Source of the DNA: Flavobacterium sp. 11
GTDB taxonomy: Bacteria > Bacteroidota > Bacteroidia > Flavobacteriales > Flavobacteriaceae
NCBI RefSeq assembly: GCF_002754315.1
Contig: NZ_PEFE01000001.1
Coordinates: 62,001-126,000, forward strand
DNA: 64,000 bases
Direction: 5' to 3'
The notes beneath the pieces were generated by a model. The model was not told the DNA's origin. It did not search any database and was given only the letters and a program-made list of their open reading frames with translations. Shown here one piece after another: positions 25,916-34,504 of this stretch. The position numbers and the translations under genes were made by a program. The stretch's first letter is position 1. Each line of letters starts with the position of its first letter.

Positions 25916-25937
25916 ATCCCGAAGTTTCGAGACGGGA
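25916..25937. repeat. Degenerate copy of the CCCGAAG palindromic repeat
   Basis: TCCCGAAG is followed by an altered right arm ending GACGGGAG. It resembles the two perfect copies at 6275 and 29919 but no longer pairs fully. It lies upstream of the DUF4369 gene. Confidence 0.45.
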
Positions 25938-25990
25938 GAAATCATAAAAATGACGATACCATGTTCCAAAAAAACAAATTTTAACTTCAC

Positions 25991-26701
25991 ATGAAAAAAT
26001 CAATTATTGCATTCGTTACGCTTATCCTATTGGCATCTTGTAACAAGAATGAGTCAAAAACTAATTTACACATTACCGGAAATATCAAAGGATTAAAAAA
26101 AGGAACTTTGTATATCCAAAGAGTTGTTGACACTACACTAGTAGCTATTGACACTATCAACATCGATGGAAGTTCTTCATTTGAAAGTAATTTGGACCTA
26201 AAGTCTCCTGAAATGCTTTATTTATTCTTAGACAGAGGCGTGAGCAATTCTTTAGACAATAATTTACCATTCTTTGCTGAGCCGGGAAACATAACTATTG
26301 AAACTAGTTTAGACCGTTATTTGTCTGATGCCAAAATTAAAGGATCAAAAAATCAGGAAATATTTGAAGAATATAAAAAAATCAACACCCGTTTCACAGA
26401 TGAAAATCTTTCTTTGATTGAGCAAAAATTTAATGCTATCAAAAGTCAAAACACACAAAAAATAGATAGTTTAAGTGCAAGACAGGATTCTAACATCAAA
26501 AGAAAGTACTTATTTGCTACTAATTTTGCATTAAACAACAGAAAATTTGAGGTTGCGCCTTATATAGCATTATCTGAAATCTATGACATCAATATCAAAT
26601 ATTTAGATACAATTCAAAAATCAATGTCTCCTAAAGTCGCACAATCGCTTTACGGCAAAAAATTAACGGAATACATTACCAGCATCAAGAACCAAAAATA
26701 A
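25991..26701 (+). CDS. DUF4369 domain lipoprotein
   Basis: The 236-residue lipoprotein has its Cys at residue 17 (LLASCNKN). The N-terminal half (about 25-115) matches DUF4369, the beta-sandwich found before thioredoxin domains in Bacteroidetes (ITGNIKGLKKGTLYIQR, FAEPGNITIE). The C-terminal half is a charged helical region without a thioredoxin domain or CxxC, so this is the stand-alone form. The function is unknown, and it probably faces the periplasm. Confidence 0.82.
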   Translation: MKKSIIAFVTLILLASCNKNESKTNLHITGNIKGLKKGTLYIQRVVDTTLVAIDTINIDGSSSFESNLDLKSPEMLYLFLDRGVSNSLDNNLPFFAEPGNITIETSLDRYLSDAKIKGSKNQEIFEEYKKINTRFTDENLSLIEQKFNAIKSQNTQKIDSLSARQDSNIKRKYLFATNFALNNRKFEVAPYIALSEIYDINIKYLDTIQKSMSPKVAQSLYGKKLTEYITSIKNQK

Positions 26702-26740
26702 ACAGTTCTAAAAGCTACATGCTTTTCCATAATTAGAATA

Positions 26741-26780
26741 AAAAAAAATCATCTTGTTGTACAGCAAGATGATTTTTTTT
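26741..26780. terminator. Bidirectional terminator
   Basis: A stem of 16 bp (A-run then TCATCTTG) with an 8-base loop and T-runs on both strands serves the DUF4369 gene and the convergent DUF5362 gene. Confidence 0.88.
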
Positions 26781-26845
26781 TATAAAGTGTCTAGCTCTGA
26801 AGCCTAACTGAACGAAACCTCATCGTTATCAGATATAAAAGCTAT

Positions 26846-27310
26846 TTAAGCATTATTAAAAGCCATTCCACCAACAATCATTCCTACAAACATTAAAAGA
26901 TACAGAGAGAAAATAACCAGAGTCATAATCACAATAAATTTGTAATGTGATTTCAGATATCTTAAAGAAGTAGTCAAAGTTTCAGAATCGTTGTTATTGA
27001 ACGCTGCTTTGGCATTAGACGCAAATTTATTCAAGTAATACACCGGAAAGAAATAAAGTGCCGCAATAAGCAAATAAACGACTGCCATCACTATTCCAAA
27101 AGATGAACCCATCATTCCCATAGCTGGATTCATTTTCCCCATAGTAGAAAATAATGTACCAGCAAATAAAGCTGCAAAAACTATAAAACCAATTCCTATG
27201 TAACCAAGAATTGATAAAAAATAAGCCCATTTTGCCGCTTCTTTCAAAAAGTCTTTTGCAGACTCATTTAATTTCATTTCAAAATTTTCAATAACTGAAT
27301 GCTCTTCCAT
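26846..27310 (-). CDS. DUF5362 family membrane protein
   Basis: This is a 154-residue protein. After a charged N-terminus (to about 27) there are hydrophobic spans at about 30-55, 72-95 and 125-150, with a Met/Gly-rich loop (GKMNPAMGMMGSSFG) and a cytoplasmic segment FASNAKAAFNNND before the last span. It matches DUF5362, which is common in Flavobacteria and of unknown function. It is a single gene with its own promoter box. Confidence 0.78.
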   Translation of the reverse strand: MEEHSVIENFEMKLNESAKDFLKEAAKWAYFLSILGYIGIGFIVFAALFAGTLFSTMGKMNPAMGMMGSSFGIVMAVVYLLIAALYFFPVYYLNKFASNAKAAFNNNDSETLTTSLRYLKSHYKFIVIMTLVIFSLYLLMFVGMIVGGMAFNNA

Positions 27311-27333
27311 AATTTAATGTTTAGGTTAGATAC

Positions 27334-27341
27334 CAAATTTA
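27334..27341 (-). promoter_or_regulatory. Promoter -7 box for DUF5362 gene
   Basis: TAAATTTG on the minus strand lies 23 bases before the ATG. Confidence 0.6.
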
Positions 27342-27401
27342 ACAAAAAAATTATTACGTACCATTAAAACGGAATTCAATTCACATTTTTACCAAAAACA
27401 A

Positions 27402-27431
27402 AAAACCACTTAACAAAAGTTAAGTGGTTTT
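27402..27431 (-). terminator. Terminator of the tRNA-Thr gene
   Basis: A 13-bp stem (AAAACCACTTAAC) with an AAAA/TTTT loop lies 7 bases past the tRNA 3' end on the minus strand, with a T-run after it. Confidence 0.88.
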
Positions 27432-27438
27432 ATTAAAG

Positions 27439-27512
27439 AGCCGGCGGAGGGACTCGAACCCACGACCTGCTGATTACAAATCAGCTGCTCTAGCCAACTG
27501 AGCTACGCTGGC
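27439..27512 (-). tRNA. tRNA-Thr (anticodon UGU)
   Basis: A full cloverleaf of 74 nt can be drawn on the minus strand. The 5' acceptor strand is GCCAGCG, the D arm is AGCTCAGTTGGCTAGAGC, the anticodon stem GCTGA/TCAGC encloses loop TTTGTAA (anticodon TGT), and the T arm contains GGTTCGAGTCC. The CCA end is not encoded. The acceptor stem has one A-C mismatch at pair 4-69 (GCCAGCG against CGCCGGC). Confidence 0.95.
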
Positions 27513-27590
27513 GACTCATTACGGGTGCAAATATAAGTCTGAATTTCTATTTTCCAAAACAAATTCAAACTTTTTTCGCTTTTTTTTTGA

Positions 27591-27857
27591 CTACAATTCG
27601 TTGATTTTAGCAATCAATTGATTTGCAGTTTGTTCCAATTCAACATTAATTTGTTTGAAGTGTGCTTTTTTATTTTCTACTTTTTTTGCATTCACTTTAG
27701 TGATTAAAGCGTCAAAAGCAGCGATAGCTTCATCAATTAAATCATTAGTTTCAGTTGTTGGTTTTCCTGTTGTAGAAATTTCGAACAAGTAAACTGCTTC
27801 AATAATATCTCCTAAAACGTAGTTGATGTCTTTTTTTAAATTCTTAACGTTTGCCAT
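27591..27857 (-). CDS. Small helical conserved hypothetical protein
   Basis: This is an 88-residue soluble protein, mostly alpha-helical and acidic with a Lys-rich middle (NAKKVENKKAHFKQ). It begins MANVKNLKKDINYVLGDI and ends AKINEL. There is no signal peptide or membrane span. I know this only as a protein family of Flavobacteria without a function. It has its own promoter box and lies between manA and the tRNA. Confidence 0.65.
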   Translation of the reverse strand: MANVKNLKKDINYVLGDIIEAVYLFEISTTGKPTTETNDLIDEAIAAFDALITKVNAKKVENKKAHFKQINVELEQTANQLIAKINEL

Positions 27858-27895
27858 TTTTATTTTTTTAAAATTTGAATTTTAATTTGCGTCTG

Positions 27896-27903
27896 CAAAA
27901 GTA
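27896..27903 (-). promoter_or_regulatory. Promoter -7 box for 88-residue protein gene
   Basis: TACTTTTG on the minus strand lies 38 bases before the ATG. Confidence 0.55.
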
Positions 27904-27925
27904 CACATAATCTTTCTATTACCGA

Positions 27926-28888
27926 CTATGAAATGTAAATTTCTAAAATTGAAGCTTTTCCGTTGAGAATGAATGCATTCAAAGCGGCAGGAATTAAAAC
28001 AGTATCTCCTTTTTTATATTGCAATTTTGAATTATTGTATTCCAGTTCAAATGTTCCCTCTGTACACATAAATACAGTAAATGTTTTTCCTGATTTAGAA
28101 ACCGAAATTTCTCCGTCTAACGGAATAAAATTCGTCGTAAAATAAGGACAGTCAACAATTTCATTTGAATCGTTTATGTTCTTTGTGTACTCTTTTTTAG
28201 TTTCTACTTTATTATAATTAATGGCGTCCAAAGCTAAATCAACATGCAATTCTCTTGTGTTACCATTAGCATCTACCCTGTCAAAATCATAGAGACGATA
28301 CGTAATATCCGAAGTTTGTTGAATCTCAGCAACCACTAATCCCGCACCAATAGCATGAACCGTTCCTGTTTCTAAAAAGAAAACATCACCTGATTTTACT
28401 TTTACATCATCCAGAATAGAAAGTAAGGTTTTGTTTTCTAGATTTTCTAAATACTCACTGGCATTCGATTTTTCCTTGAAACCCACAATAATTCTGGCAT
28501 CATCATCTGCTTGCATGATGTACCACATTTCGGTTTTACCAAAAGAATTATGGCGTTTTTTAGCCAACTCATCATTAGGATGTACTTGTATGGACAAGTC
28601 TTCACGAGCATCTAAATACTTGAAAAGCAACGGAAATTGTTTTCCAAATCTGGCATGAACTTCCGTTCCTAATATTTCATCTGGAGAATCATTGATAATA
28701 TCAGTCAATGATTTCCCTTTCCATTCTCCGTTAGCAACAACACTTATATCACCTTCAACTGTAGACAACTCCCAACTTTCCCCTGTAATTGTTGACGTAA
28801 TTGGTTTGTTAAGTAATGTTTTAAGTTTTTCACCTCCCCAAATTCTTTCTTTTAAAATGGGTTCAAATTGTAATGGATAAAATTTCAT
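27926..28888 (-). CDS. manA: Mannose-6-phosphate isomerase, type I short form
   Basis: This is a 320-residue cupin enzyme. The zinc ligands are in IQVHPND, the Glu-containing GKTEMWYI and the His of ETGTVHAIGAG. It interconverts fructose-6-phosphate and mannose-6-phosphate, feeding GDP-mannose and polysaccharide synthesis. The length fits the short bacterial form (about 320). The gene stands alone, with no other mannose gene next to it. Confidence 0.93.
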   Translation of the reverse strand: MKFYPLQFEPILKERIWGGEKLKTLLNKPITSTITGESWELSTVEGDISVVANGEWKGKSLTDIINDSPDEILGTEVHARFGKQFPLLFKYLDAREDLSIQVHPNDELAKKRHNSFGKTEMWYIMQADDDARIIVGFKEKSNASEYLENLENKTLLSILDDVKVKSGDVFFLETGTVHAIGAGLVVAEIQQTSDITYRLYDFDRVDANGNTRELHVDLALDAINYNKVETKKEYTKNINDSNEIVDCPYFTTNFIPLDGEISVSKSGKTFTVFMCTEGTFELEYNNSKLQYKKGDTVLIPAALNAFILNGKASILEIYIS

Positions 28889-29033
28889 TTAAGTGTGTGT
28901 TTTTGAATTACAGATGTATAAAATCAATATTTTTTTGCCAAACTACGCTACTGTTTAATCCTTTGAGAAGATTTATGACCGTGAAATAGCAACTGAATGC
29001 AAATTAAGATAAAACAAATGTATAATACAAAAT

Positions 29034-29492
29034 CTATGATACTAATTTCTTGATGGCTTGAAGGGCTTTCGGAATGTGTTTGGTAGCTAACACACTATCA
29101 AATATCATTTGAATGACTCCATTTTTATCCGTTACATACGTAACTCGTCCCGGAAGTAATCCAAACAATCCAGAAGGAACTCCAAAAAGAGTTTTGATTT
29201 TTTTATCATTGTCTGACAAAAGAATAAAAGGCAGTTTATACAGTTCACTGAACTGTTGATGTGAACTGACGCTATCACTACTGATTCCTATTACCTCAGC
29301 GCCTAAATCTTTGAAATCTTCATATTGATCTCTAAAACTGCATGCCTCAGCAGTGCATCCCGGAGTATTATCTTTTGGATAAAAATAAATAACGAGAGGT
29401 TTTTTCCCAACAATGTTTTCACTGTCAAAATCATTGCCGTTTGCATCTTTTGCTTTGAAATTAGGGATAATATCACCTACTTTTAGTCCCAT
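29034..29492 (-). CDS. bcp: Thiol peroxidase, Bcp/PrxQ type
   Basis: The 152-residue peroxiredoxin has its peroxidatic Cys at 46 and resolving Cys at 51 (DNTPGCTAEACSFRD), the PrxQ spacing. It reduces H2O2 and organic peroxides with thioredoxin in the cytoplasm. Its ATG directly abuts the stop of queD upstream, so the two are one transcription unit and probably translationally coupled. Confidence 0.94.
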   Translation of the reverse strand: MGLKVGDIIPNFKAKDANGNDFDSENIVGKKPLVIYFYPKDNTPGCTAEACSFRDQYEDFKDLGAEVIGISSDSVSSHQQFSELYKLPFILLSDNDKKIKTLFGVPSGLFGLLPGRVTYVTDKNGVIQMIFDSVLATKHIPKALQAIKKLVS

Positions 29493-29903
29493 TTATTGAC
29501 CTTTATAGGTTACAAAATTTCGTGGTGTTTCATAAAGAACAACTTCCAATTCAAATTCTGGCTTGATTCTTTTTCTGATTTTATTCCAAATTACTACAAC
29601 AATATTTTCGGCTGTTGGATTCAAATCCTGAAATTCAGGCACGTCAATATTTAGGTTTTTATGATCAAATTGATCCTCAACATCCTCTTTAATAATATCA
29701 CTCAAGAATTTCACATCCATTACATAACCCGTTTCCGGATCAATTTCGCCGGTTACACTCACTATCAATTCATAGTTATGGCCGTGAAAATTAGGATTAT
29801 TGCACTTGCCGAAAATAGCATCGTTTTGCTCGAAAGTCCAATCTTTCCTGTATAATCTGTGTGCCGCATTAAAATGGGCTTTTCGTGAAATGGTAACTTT
29901 CAT
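29493..29903 (-). CDS. queD: 6-carboxy-5,6,7,8-tetrahydropterin synthase (QueD/PTPS family)
   Basis: The 136-residue product has the zinc His triad (His15 in NAAHRLY, His40 and His42 in FHGHNYE), catalytic Cys34 (FGKCNN) and the Asp-His relay FDHKNLN. In queuosine synthesis it converts dihydroneopterin triphosphate to 6-carboxytetrahydropterin. No other que gene is in view, so a general pterin role is possible. A palindromic repeat lies 16 bases upstream of the start, in its leader. Confidence 0.9.
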   Translation of the reverse strand: MKVTISRKAHFNAAHRLYRKDWTFEQNDAIFGKCNNPNFHGHNYELIVSVTGEIDPETGYVMDVKFLSDIIKEDVEDQFDHKNLNIDVPEFQDLNPTAENIVVVIWNKIRKRIKPEFELEVVLYETPRNFVTYKGQ

Positions 29904-29918
29904 AATTTCAGATTTTAG

Positions 29919-29934
29919 TCCCGAAGCTTCGGGA
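29919..29934. repeat. Palindromic repeat TCCCGAAGCTTCGGGA upstream of queD
   Basis: Identical over 16 bp to the copy inside argS at 6275-6290. The arms pair completely. Confidence 0.7.
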
Positions 29935-30005
29935 TCAGATTTCTCAAAGTGACGAAATCTAAAGTCTTTTAATGTTACTATATTTTTGAACTGTTTTTTA
30001 CAATT

Positions 30006-30533
30006 CTATATTTTGTGTTCTTCAAGAAAATGATAAAACTCGTCGAAAATAATCTTGAACCAAACGGTATATAACTCTGGATGCACTTCCATATCTTCTT
30101 TAACAGCGTCAATTTTCATCCACTTCCAGTCTTCTACTTCTTCCAAGTTGATTTTCGGCGCATCATTATAATAACCAATCATGACATGATCCAGCTCGTG
30201 CTCAGTCAAACCATTATCAAAAGGAGCCTTGTATATAAAATGAAAAAGTTCTTTGAGCTCTGTTTTGAAACCCATTTCTTCAAATAACCTGCGACTTCCT
30301 GCTTGAATATTTGTTTCGCCCTCGCGCTGATGACTACAACAGGTATTGGTCCAAAGCAAAGGAGAATGGTATTTTTGATGTGCCCGCTGCTGCAACATGA
30401 TTTCATTTTTACTGTTTAAAACAAAAACTGAAAAAGCACGGTGCAAAACCGCTTTTTCATGTGCTTCAAGCTTAGGCATCAATCCTATTTGCTCATCATT
30501 TTGGTTAACTAATATTACATTTTCTTCTAACAT
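30006..30533 (-). CDS. idi: Isopentenyl-diphosphate delta-isomerase, type I
   Basis: The 175-residue Nudix-fold enzyme has its active-site Cys in TNTCCSHQREGE (about 65-66) and catalytic Glu in EHELDHVMIG (about 112). It interconverts isopentenyl and dimethylallyl diphosphate for isoprenoid synthesis (menaquinone, carotenoids, undecaprenol). It is a single gene with promoter box TATTTTTG 18 bases upstream. Confidence 0.95.
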   Translation of the reverse strand: MLEENVILVNQNDEQIGLMPKLEAHEKAVLHRAFSVFVLNSKNEIMLQQRAHQKYHSPLLWTNTCCSHQREGETNIQAGSRRLFEEMGFKTELKELFHFIYKAPFDNGLTEHELDHVMIGYYNDAPKINLEEVEDWKWMKIDAVKEDMEVHPELYTVWFKIIFDEFYHFLEEHKI

Positions 30534-30550
30534 ATAAATCTATTACTGGT

Positions 30551-30558
30551 CAAAAATA
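30551..30558 (-). promoter_or_regulatory. Promoter -7 box for idi
   Basis: TATTTTTG on the minus strand lies 18 bases before the ATG. Confidence 0.55.
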
Positions 30559-30700
30559 CAAAAAAGATAATTAGGGACGGGGGCTTTAACGTTCTGTTTC
30601 GATTTGTTGAAGCGGAATTATTTTAAGGCTGTCCAAATAAAATTGACGCCCTCCTTTTAAAGATTCTTTTGTATTTTTATGACAAATTATAAATAACAAA

Positions 30701-31162
30701 ATGCAAACTATAACCATCCGAAAAGCTCATCCAAACGATTTAGAAAAACTCCTTGAATTCGAACAGGGAATTATTACTGCTGAACGTCCATTTGACCCTA
30801 CTTTAAAAGCAGAAAAAACACATTATTATGATATTGAAAAAATGATTTCAGCACCACATATAGAAGTATTAGTTGCTGAAATTGATTCGAAGCTTATAGG
30901 TTCCGGATATGCGCGAATAGAGACTGCGAAGCCTTATTTGAATCACCTGAACTACGCCTATTTAGGTTTCATGTACACTGATGCTAATCACAGAGGAAAA
31001 GGAGTAAACGCTAAAATTATTGAAGCGCTCAAAAACTGGTGTAATCTTCAGGACGTATTCGAAATCAGGCTGGATGTATACAATGACAATGCTTCGGCAA
31101 TTAAGGCGTATGAGAAAGCAGGCTTCAAAAAACACCTTATCAACATGCGAATGATTTCATAA
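30701..31162 (+). CDS. GNAT family N-acetyltransferase
   Basis: The 153-residue acetyltransferase has a recognisable acetyl-CoA loop (HRGKGVNAKIIEAL, about 105-118) and the closing motif LDVYNDNASAIKAYEKAGFKKH. The acceptor (amino acid, antibiotic or protein) cannot be inferred. It is a single gene between idi and the Msr pair. Confidence 0.88.
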   Translation: MQTITIRKAHPNDLEKLLEFEQGIITAERPFDPTLKAEKTHYYDIEKMISAPHIEVLVAEIDSKLIGSGYARIETAKPYLNHLNYAYLGFMYTDANHRGKGVNAKIIEALKNWCNLQDVFEIRLDVYNDNASAIKAYEKAGFKKHLINMRMIS

Positions 31163-31274
31163 TAATAAGGTTTTGTTAATTCTAAATCCAGAACTGTCTT
31201 TTACCCGTAAATAACGATAGTTAAATAACTATTAATTTGCAATGTAGACGACATTTTTTGATTCAAAAGCGCTT

Positions 31275-31282
31275 TACATTTG
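31275..31282 (+). promoter_or_regulatory. Promoter -7 box for msrB-msrA
   Basis: TACATTTG lies 18 bases before the ATG at 31301. It overlaps a TTG that would be an alternative start of the frame. Confidence 0.6.
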
Positions 31283-31300
31283 TACTATAAAAAGAAAATT

Positions 31301-31861
31301 ATGAGAACAACAAGCCGTTTTTTAAGCATATTATTTTTGCTCCCTTTATTTATGTTCACTGCCTGTGGACAAACGACAAACAAAAAAGACAGCACAAAAA
31401 AATCTATAGCAATGGGCAATTTTATCAACAAACCCGGAAATCCGTATTATTCCAATACAGACACGACAAAACTTAATGTTAGTGATGCCGAATGGAAAAA
31501 GGTTTTACCGGAAGACGTCTATGAAGTAACCCGTAATGCTGACACGGAGAGACCTTTTACAGGGAAGTATTGGGACACAGATGAAAAAGGAACTTATTAT
31601 TGTGCCGCCTGTGGCAATAAATTATTTCGTTCTGGCGCCAAATTTTCAAGCAACTGTGGCTGGCCAAGCTTTTTTGAACAAGACAACAAGAGCAGTGTTA
31701 TTTACAAAACCGACAATTCTCTTGGAATGGAAAGAATTGAAGCCCTTTGCGGAAGATGCAACGGTCATTTAGGACATCTTTTTGACGATGGACCTGCTCC
31801 AACCGGAAAAAGATACTGTATGAATTCTATCGCACTTGACTTTATTCCTGATACTAAATAA
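31301..31861 (+). CDS. msrB: Peptide-methionine (R)-S-oxide reductase, lipoprotein form
   Basis: This is a 186-residue product. A signal sequence ends in a lipobox with Cys22 (MFTACGQ), so the enzyme is exported and lipid-anchored. The MsrB domain carries the structural zinc pairs CAACG and CGRC, the substrate motif SNCGWPSFF and the catalytic Cys in GKRYCMNS. It repairs methionine R-sulfoxide in envelope proteins. The exported msrA starts 19 bases later in the same operon. Confidence 0.95.
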   Translation: MRTTSRFLSILFLLPLFMFTACGQTTNKKDSTKKSIAMGNFINKPGNPYYSNTDTTKLNVSDAEWKKVLPEDVYEVTRNADTERPFTGKYWDTDEKGTYYCAACGNKLFRSGAKFSSNCGWPSFFEQDNKSSVIYKTDNSLGMERIEALCGRCNGHLGHLFDDGPAPTGKRYCMNSIALDFIPDTK

Positions 31862-31880
31862 AAATAAATCTAATCTACAT

Positions 31881-32507
31881 ATGAAAAATATATTTTTAAT
31901 AGTGCTATTGACTTCATTTGGCATGTTTGGACAAAACAGCACAATTGATAAAACTAAAAAACAATCCAATTTTGAAACCATTACATTAGCCGGCGGTTGT
32001 TACTGGTGTGTTGAAGCCGTTTATGAGAATCTAATTGGAGTAAAATCGGCGGTATCAGGATACGCAGGTGGGAAAATCGCAAATCCTACTTATGAGGATG
32101 TTTCTACCGGAAGATCCGGTTATGCCGAAGTAGTTCAGATTACCTACGATAAAAAAGCAACAAATCTGGATGAGATTTTCAAAGTTTTCTTTACAGTTCA
32201 TGACCCAACCACATTAAACCGACAAGGTGCCGATGTAGGAACACAGTATCGTTCGGCGATTTTTTATAAAAATGAAGCACAGAAAAAAGCAGCGCAAACA
32301 ATCATCGCTGCAATGAAAAAAGCTGGAATTTATGACAGTCCGATAGTTACAACATTGGAACCGTTGACTAAATTTCACAAAGCCGAAGACTACCATCAGA
32401 ATTATTATGCCAACAATAAAAGCCAACCGTATTGTCAAATGGTAATTCAACCCAAAATGGAAAAATTTGAAAAGCTTTTTAAAAGCCGATTAAAGAAGAA
32501 AAAATAA
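31881..32507 (+). CDS. msrA: Peptide-methionine (S)-S-oxide reductase, exported
   Basis: The ATG at 31881 gives 208 residues with a signal peptide (MKNIFLIVLLTSFGMFGQ). The frame is open further upstream but overlaps msrB. The catalytic motif is GGCYWCVE with Cys40. Family motifs GYAGGKIANPTYEDVSTGRSGYAE and YHQNYY are intact, and the basic C-terminus may lack a resolving Cys. It reduces methionine S-sulfoxide in the periplasm, complementing msrB. Confidence 0.95.
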   Translation: MKNIFLIVLLTSFGMFGQNSTIDKTKKQSNFETITLAGGCYWCVEAVYENLIGVKSAVSGYAGGKIANPTYEDVSTGRSGYAEVVQITYDKKATNLDEIFKVFFTVHDPTTLNRQGADVGTQYRSAIFYKNEAQKKAAQTIIAAMKKAGIYDSPIVTTLEPLTKFHKAEDYHQNYYANNKSQPYCQMVIQPKMEKFEKLFKSRLKKKK

Positions 32508-32518
32508 ATTATCAAACT

Positions 32519-32546
32519 ATCGCCTTGTTACTGCAAACAAGGCGAT
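32519..32546 (+). terminator. Terminator of msrB-msrA
   Basis: An 11-bp stem (ATCGCCTTGTT) with a 6-base loop is followed by a T-run. Confidence 0.9.
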
Positions 32547-32621
32547 TTTTTTTTACATCTTACTTAAAGCAAGATACTTTGCACACTATTTTAAAATTAC
32601 TGCAAGGCAAAATATTTTTGC

Positions 32622-32629
32622 TATATTTG
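32622..32629 (+). promoter_or_regulatory. Promoter -7 box for M20 amidohydrolase gene
   Basis: TATATTTG lies 88 bases before the signal-peptide ATG at 32717. Confidence 0.5.
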
Positions 32630-32716
32630 TTTTGACTGACCGTATTTACCTCTAAAATAGCTTGAATTTCATTTGAAATGATTGCTGTTATGAAACCAAA
32701 CCTTACAACACAACTA

Positions 32717-34030
32717 ATGAAAAAAATCATTCTTTTTACAGGATTACTCACTTTTTCCATTTTTGCTTCTGCGCAAAATGCAGCACTAAAAGCTAAGATT
32801 GCTCAAAAGGCAGCTTCTTTAGAATCCAAAGTTATTACTTGGCGAAGAGACTTTCACCAAAATCCAGAATTAGGAAACAGAGAATTTAAAACTGCCGAAA
32901 AAATAGCGGTACACCTGCGTTCTATTGGAATTGAGGTACAAACCGGAGTGGGAAAAACTGGAGTTGTTGGTATTCTAAAAGGAGGAAAACCAGGTCCGGT
33001 TGTTGCCCTAAGAGCTGATATTGATGCACTACCTGTAAAAGAACGAGTAGACATTCCTTTTGCTTCCAAAGCAGAAGGGGAATACAATGGCAAAGTAGTT
33101 CCTATCATGCACGCTTGTGGGCACGATACACATATTGCAATTTTAATGGGAACAGCCGAAATTTTAGCATCTATAAAAAGCGACTTAAAAGGAACCGTTA
33201 AATTCATTTTTCAACCTGCCGAAGAAGGACCTCCTGAAGGCGAAGAAGGAGGAGCAGAATTGATGATAAAAGAAGGCGTTCTTACTAATCCCAAAGTAGA
33301 TGTTATTTTCGGATTACATATTAATGCCCAGACAGAAGTTGGCACAATAAAGTACCGTCCAAAAGGTACAATGGCAGCATCCGATTGGTTTAAAATAAAA
33401 ATAATGGGTAAACAAACGCATGGTGCTTATCCGTGGCTTGGTATTGACCCAATTGTTACCGCTTCTCAGATTATAATGGGATTACAAACCATTGTTAGCC
33501 GAAATGTAAACATAACAGAATCAGCTGCAGTTGTAAGCGTTGGACAAATAAATGCAGGGGTACGAAGCAATGTCATTCCGGAGGAACTTACAATGAATGG
33601 CACCATTCGTTCTCTGGACAGCAAAGTACAGCAAATGGTTCATTCCAGAATAAAACAAATTGCAACGGCAATAGCCGAAAGTGCCGGAGCCACTGCCGAT
33701 GTGAGTATAACCAACAAAACTGCTATTACCTACAACGACCCATCATTGACCGAAAAAATGGTCCCAACATTAGAAGCTGTTGCTGGCAAAGAGAATGTTC
33801 TACTGACTCCTGCGGTTACAGGTGCCGAAGATTTTTCATTTTATCAGGAAAAAATACCGGGTCTTTATTTCTTTTTGGGAGGTGCTCCTAAAGGTAAGCC
33901 AACATCAGAAACTGCTCCACATCATACTCCTGATTTTTATATTGATGAAAGCGGTTTTGTGTTAGGAATGAAAGCAATGTCTGACTTGACTATAGATTAT
34001 ATGGAAATGAATACTAAAAAAAATAAGTAA
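32717..34030 (+). CDS. M20 family amidohydrolase/peptidase, exported
   Basis: I chose the ATG at 32717 because it starts a clear signal peptide (MKKIILFTGLLTFSIFASAQ). In-frame ATGs at 32678 and 32690 would bury it. The 437-residue product has metal ligands in ACGHDTH and the Glu pair in PAEEGPPEGEEGG, then GLHINAQ and the closing GAEDFSFY. It resembles IAA-amino acid or N-acyl amino acid hydrolases (two metal ions) and probably acts in the periplasm. It is monocistronic, with a terminator at 34096-34127. Confidence 0.92.
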   Translation: MKKIILFTGLLTFSIFASAQNAALKAKIAQKAASLESKVITWRRDFHQNPELGNREFKTAEKIAVHLRSIGIEVQTGVGKTGVVGILKGGKPGPVVALRADIDALPVKERVDIPFASKAEGEYNGKVVPIMHACGHDTHIAILMGTAEILASIKSDLKGTVKFIFQPAEEGPPEGEEGGAELMIKEGVLTNPKVDVIFGLHINAQTEVGTIKYRPKGTMAASDWFKIKIMGKQTHGAYPWLGIDPIVTASQIIMGLQTIVSRNVNITESAAVVSVGQINAGVRSNVIPEELTMNGTIRSLDSKVQQMVHSRIKQIATAIAESAGATADVSITNKTAITYNDPSLTEKMVPTLEAVAGKENVLLTPAVTGAEDFSFYQEKIPGLYFFLGGAPKGKPTSETAPHHTPDFYIDESGFVLGMKAMSDLTIDYMEMNTKKNK

Positions 34031-34095
34031 TTATATAAGCAAATGCACTAACGAGGTATTCCAATTGATAATCAATAACAAAATAAGAAAAATAC

Positions 34096-34127
34096 AAAAA
34101 ACGCCTCACTATAATGAGGCGTTTTTT
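34096..34127 (+). terminator. Terminator of M20 amidohydrolase gene
   Basis: A 13-bp stem (AAAAAACGCCTCA) with a 6-base loop is followed by T residues. Confidence 0.9.
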
Positions 34128-34201
34128 TAATGGAATTACTTGAATTACCGTGCTGAAATTCATATATTTATATTGATTTTCAACAACTTAAAAACAACAC
34201 C

Positions 34202-34414
34202 ATGTATAACGGACATCATTTCGGTGGAATGCATTTTTTCTGGTGGATTTTTTGGATCATCATCCTCATTTGGGTATTTGTATCTCCTTATAACTTTCTT
34301 GGTCAGCGAACAAAAAAGGAAACTTCATTGGATATTCTGAAAAAAAGATTTGCCAAAGGAGAAATTACAAAAGAAGAGTTTGAAGAAAAAAAGAAATTTC
34401 TTGAAGATAATTAA
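34202..34414 (+). CDS. SHOCT domain small membrane protein
   Basis: This is a 70-residue protein with an N-terminal span rich in Trp and Phe (about 10-30, FFWWIFWIIILIWVF) and a C-terminal SHOCT motif (LDILKKRFAKGEITKEEFEEKK). The His/Gly-rich extreme N-terminus (MYNGHHFGGMHF) is also typical. SHOCT segments are thought to mediate oligomerisation. The function is unknown. It is a single short gene before the CHAD gene. Confidence 0.85.
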   Translation: MYNGHHFGGMHFFWWIFWIIILIWVFVSPYNFLGQRTKKETSLDILKKRFAKGEITKEEFEEKKKFLEDN

Positions 34415-34504
34415 AACAAAAAACAAACTTCTTTATGCCTTTTTAAACACATCGATTGATGCAAGTATCATCCCTTTTTATTCTAAAATAATATTTTGTA
34501 AAAA

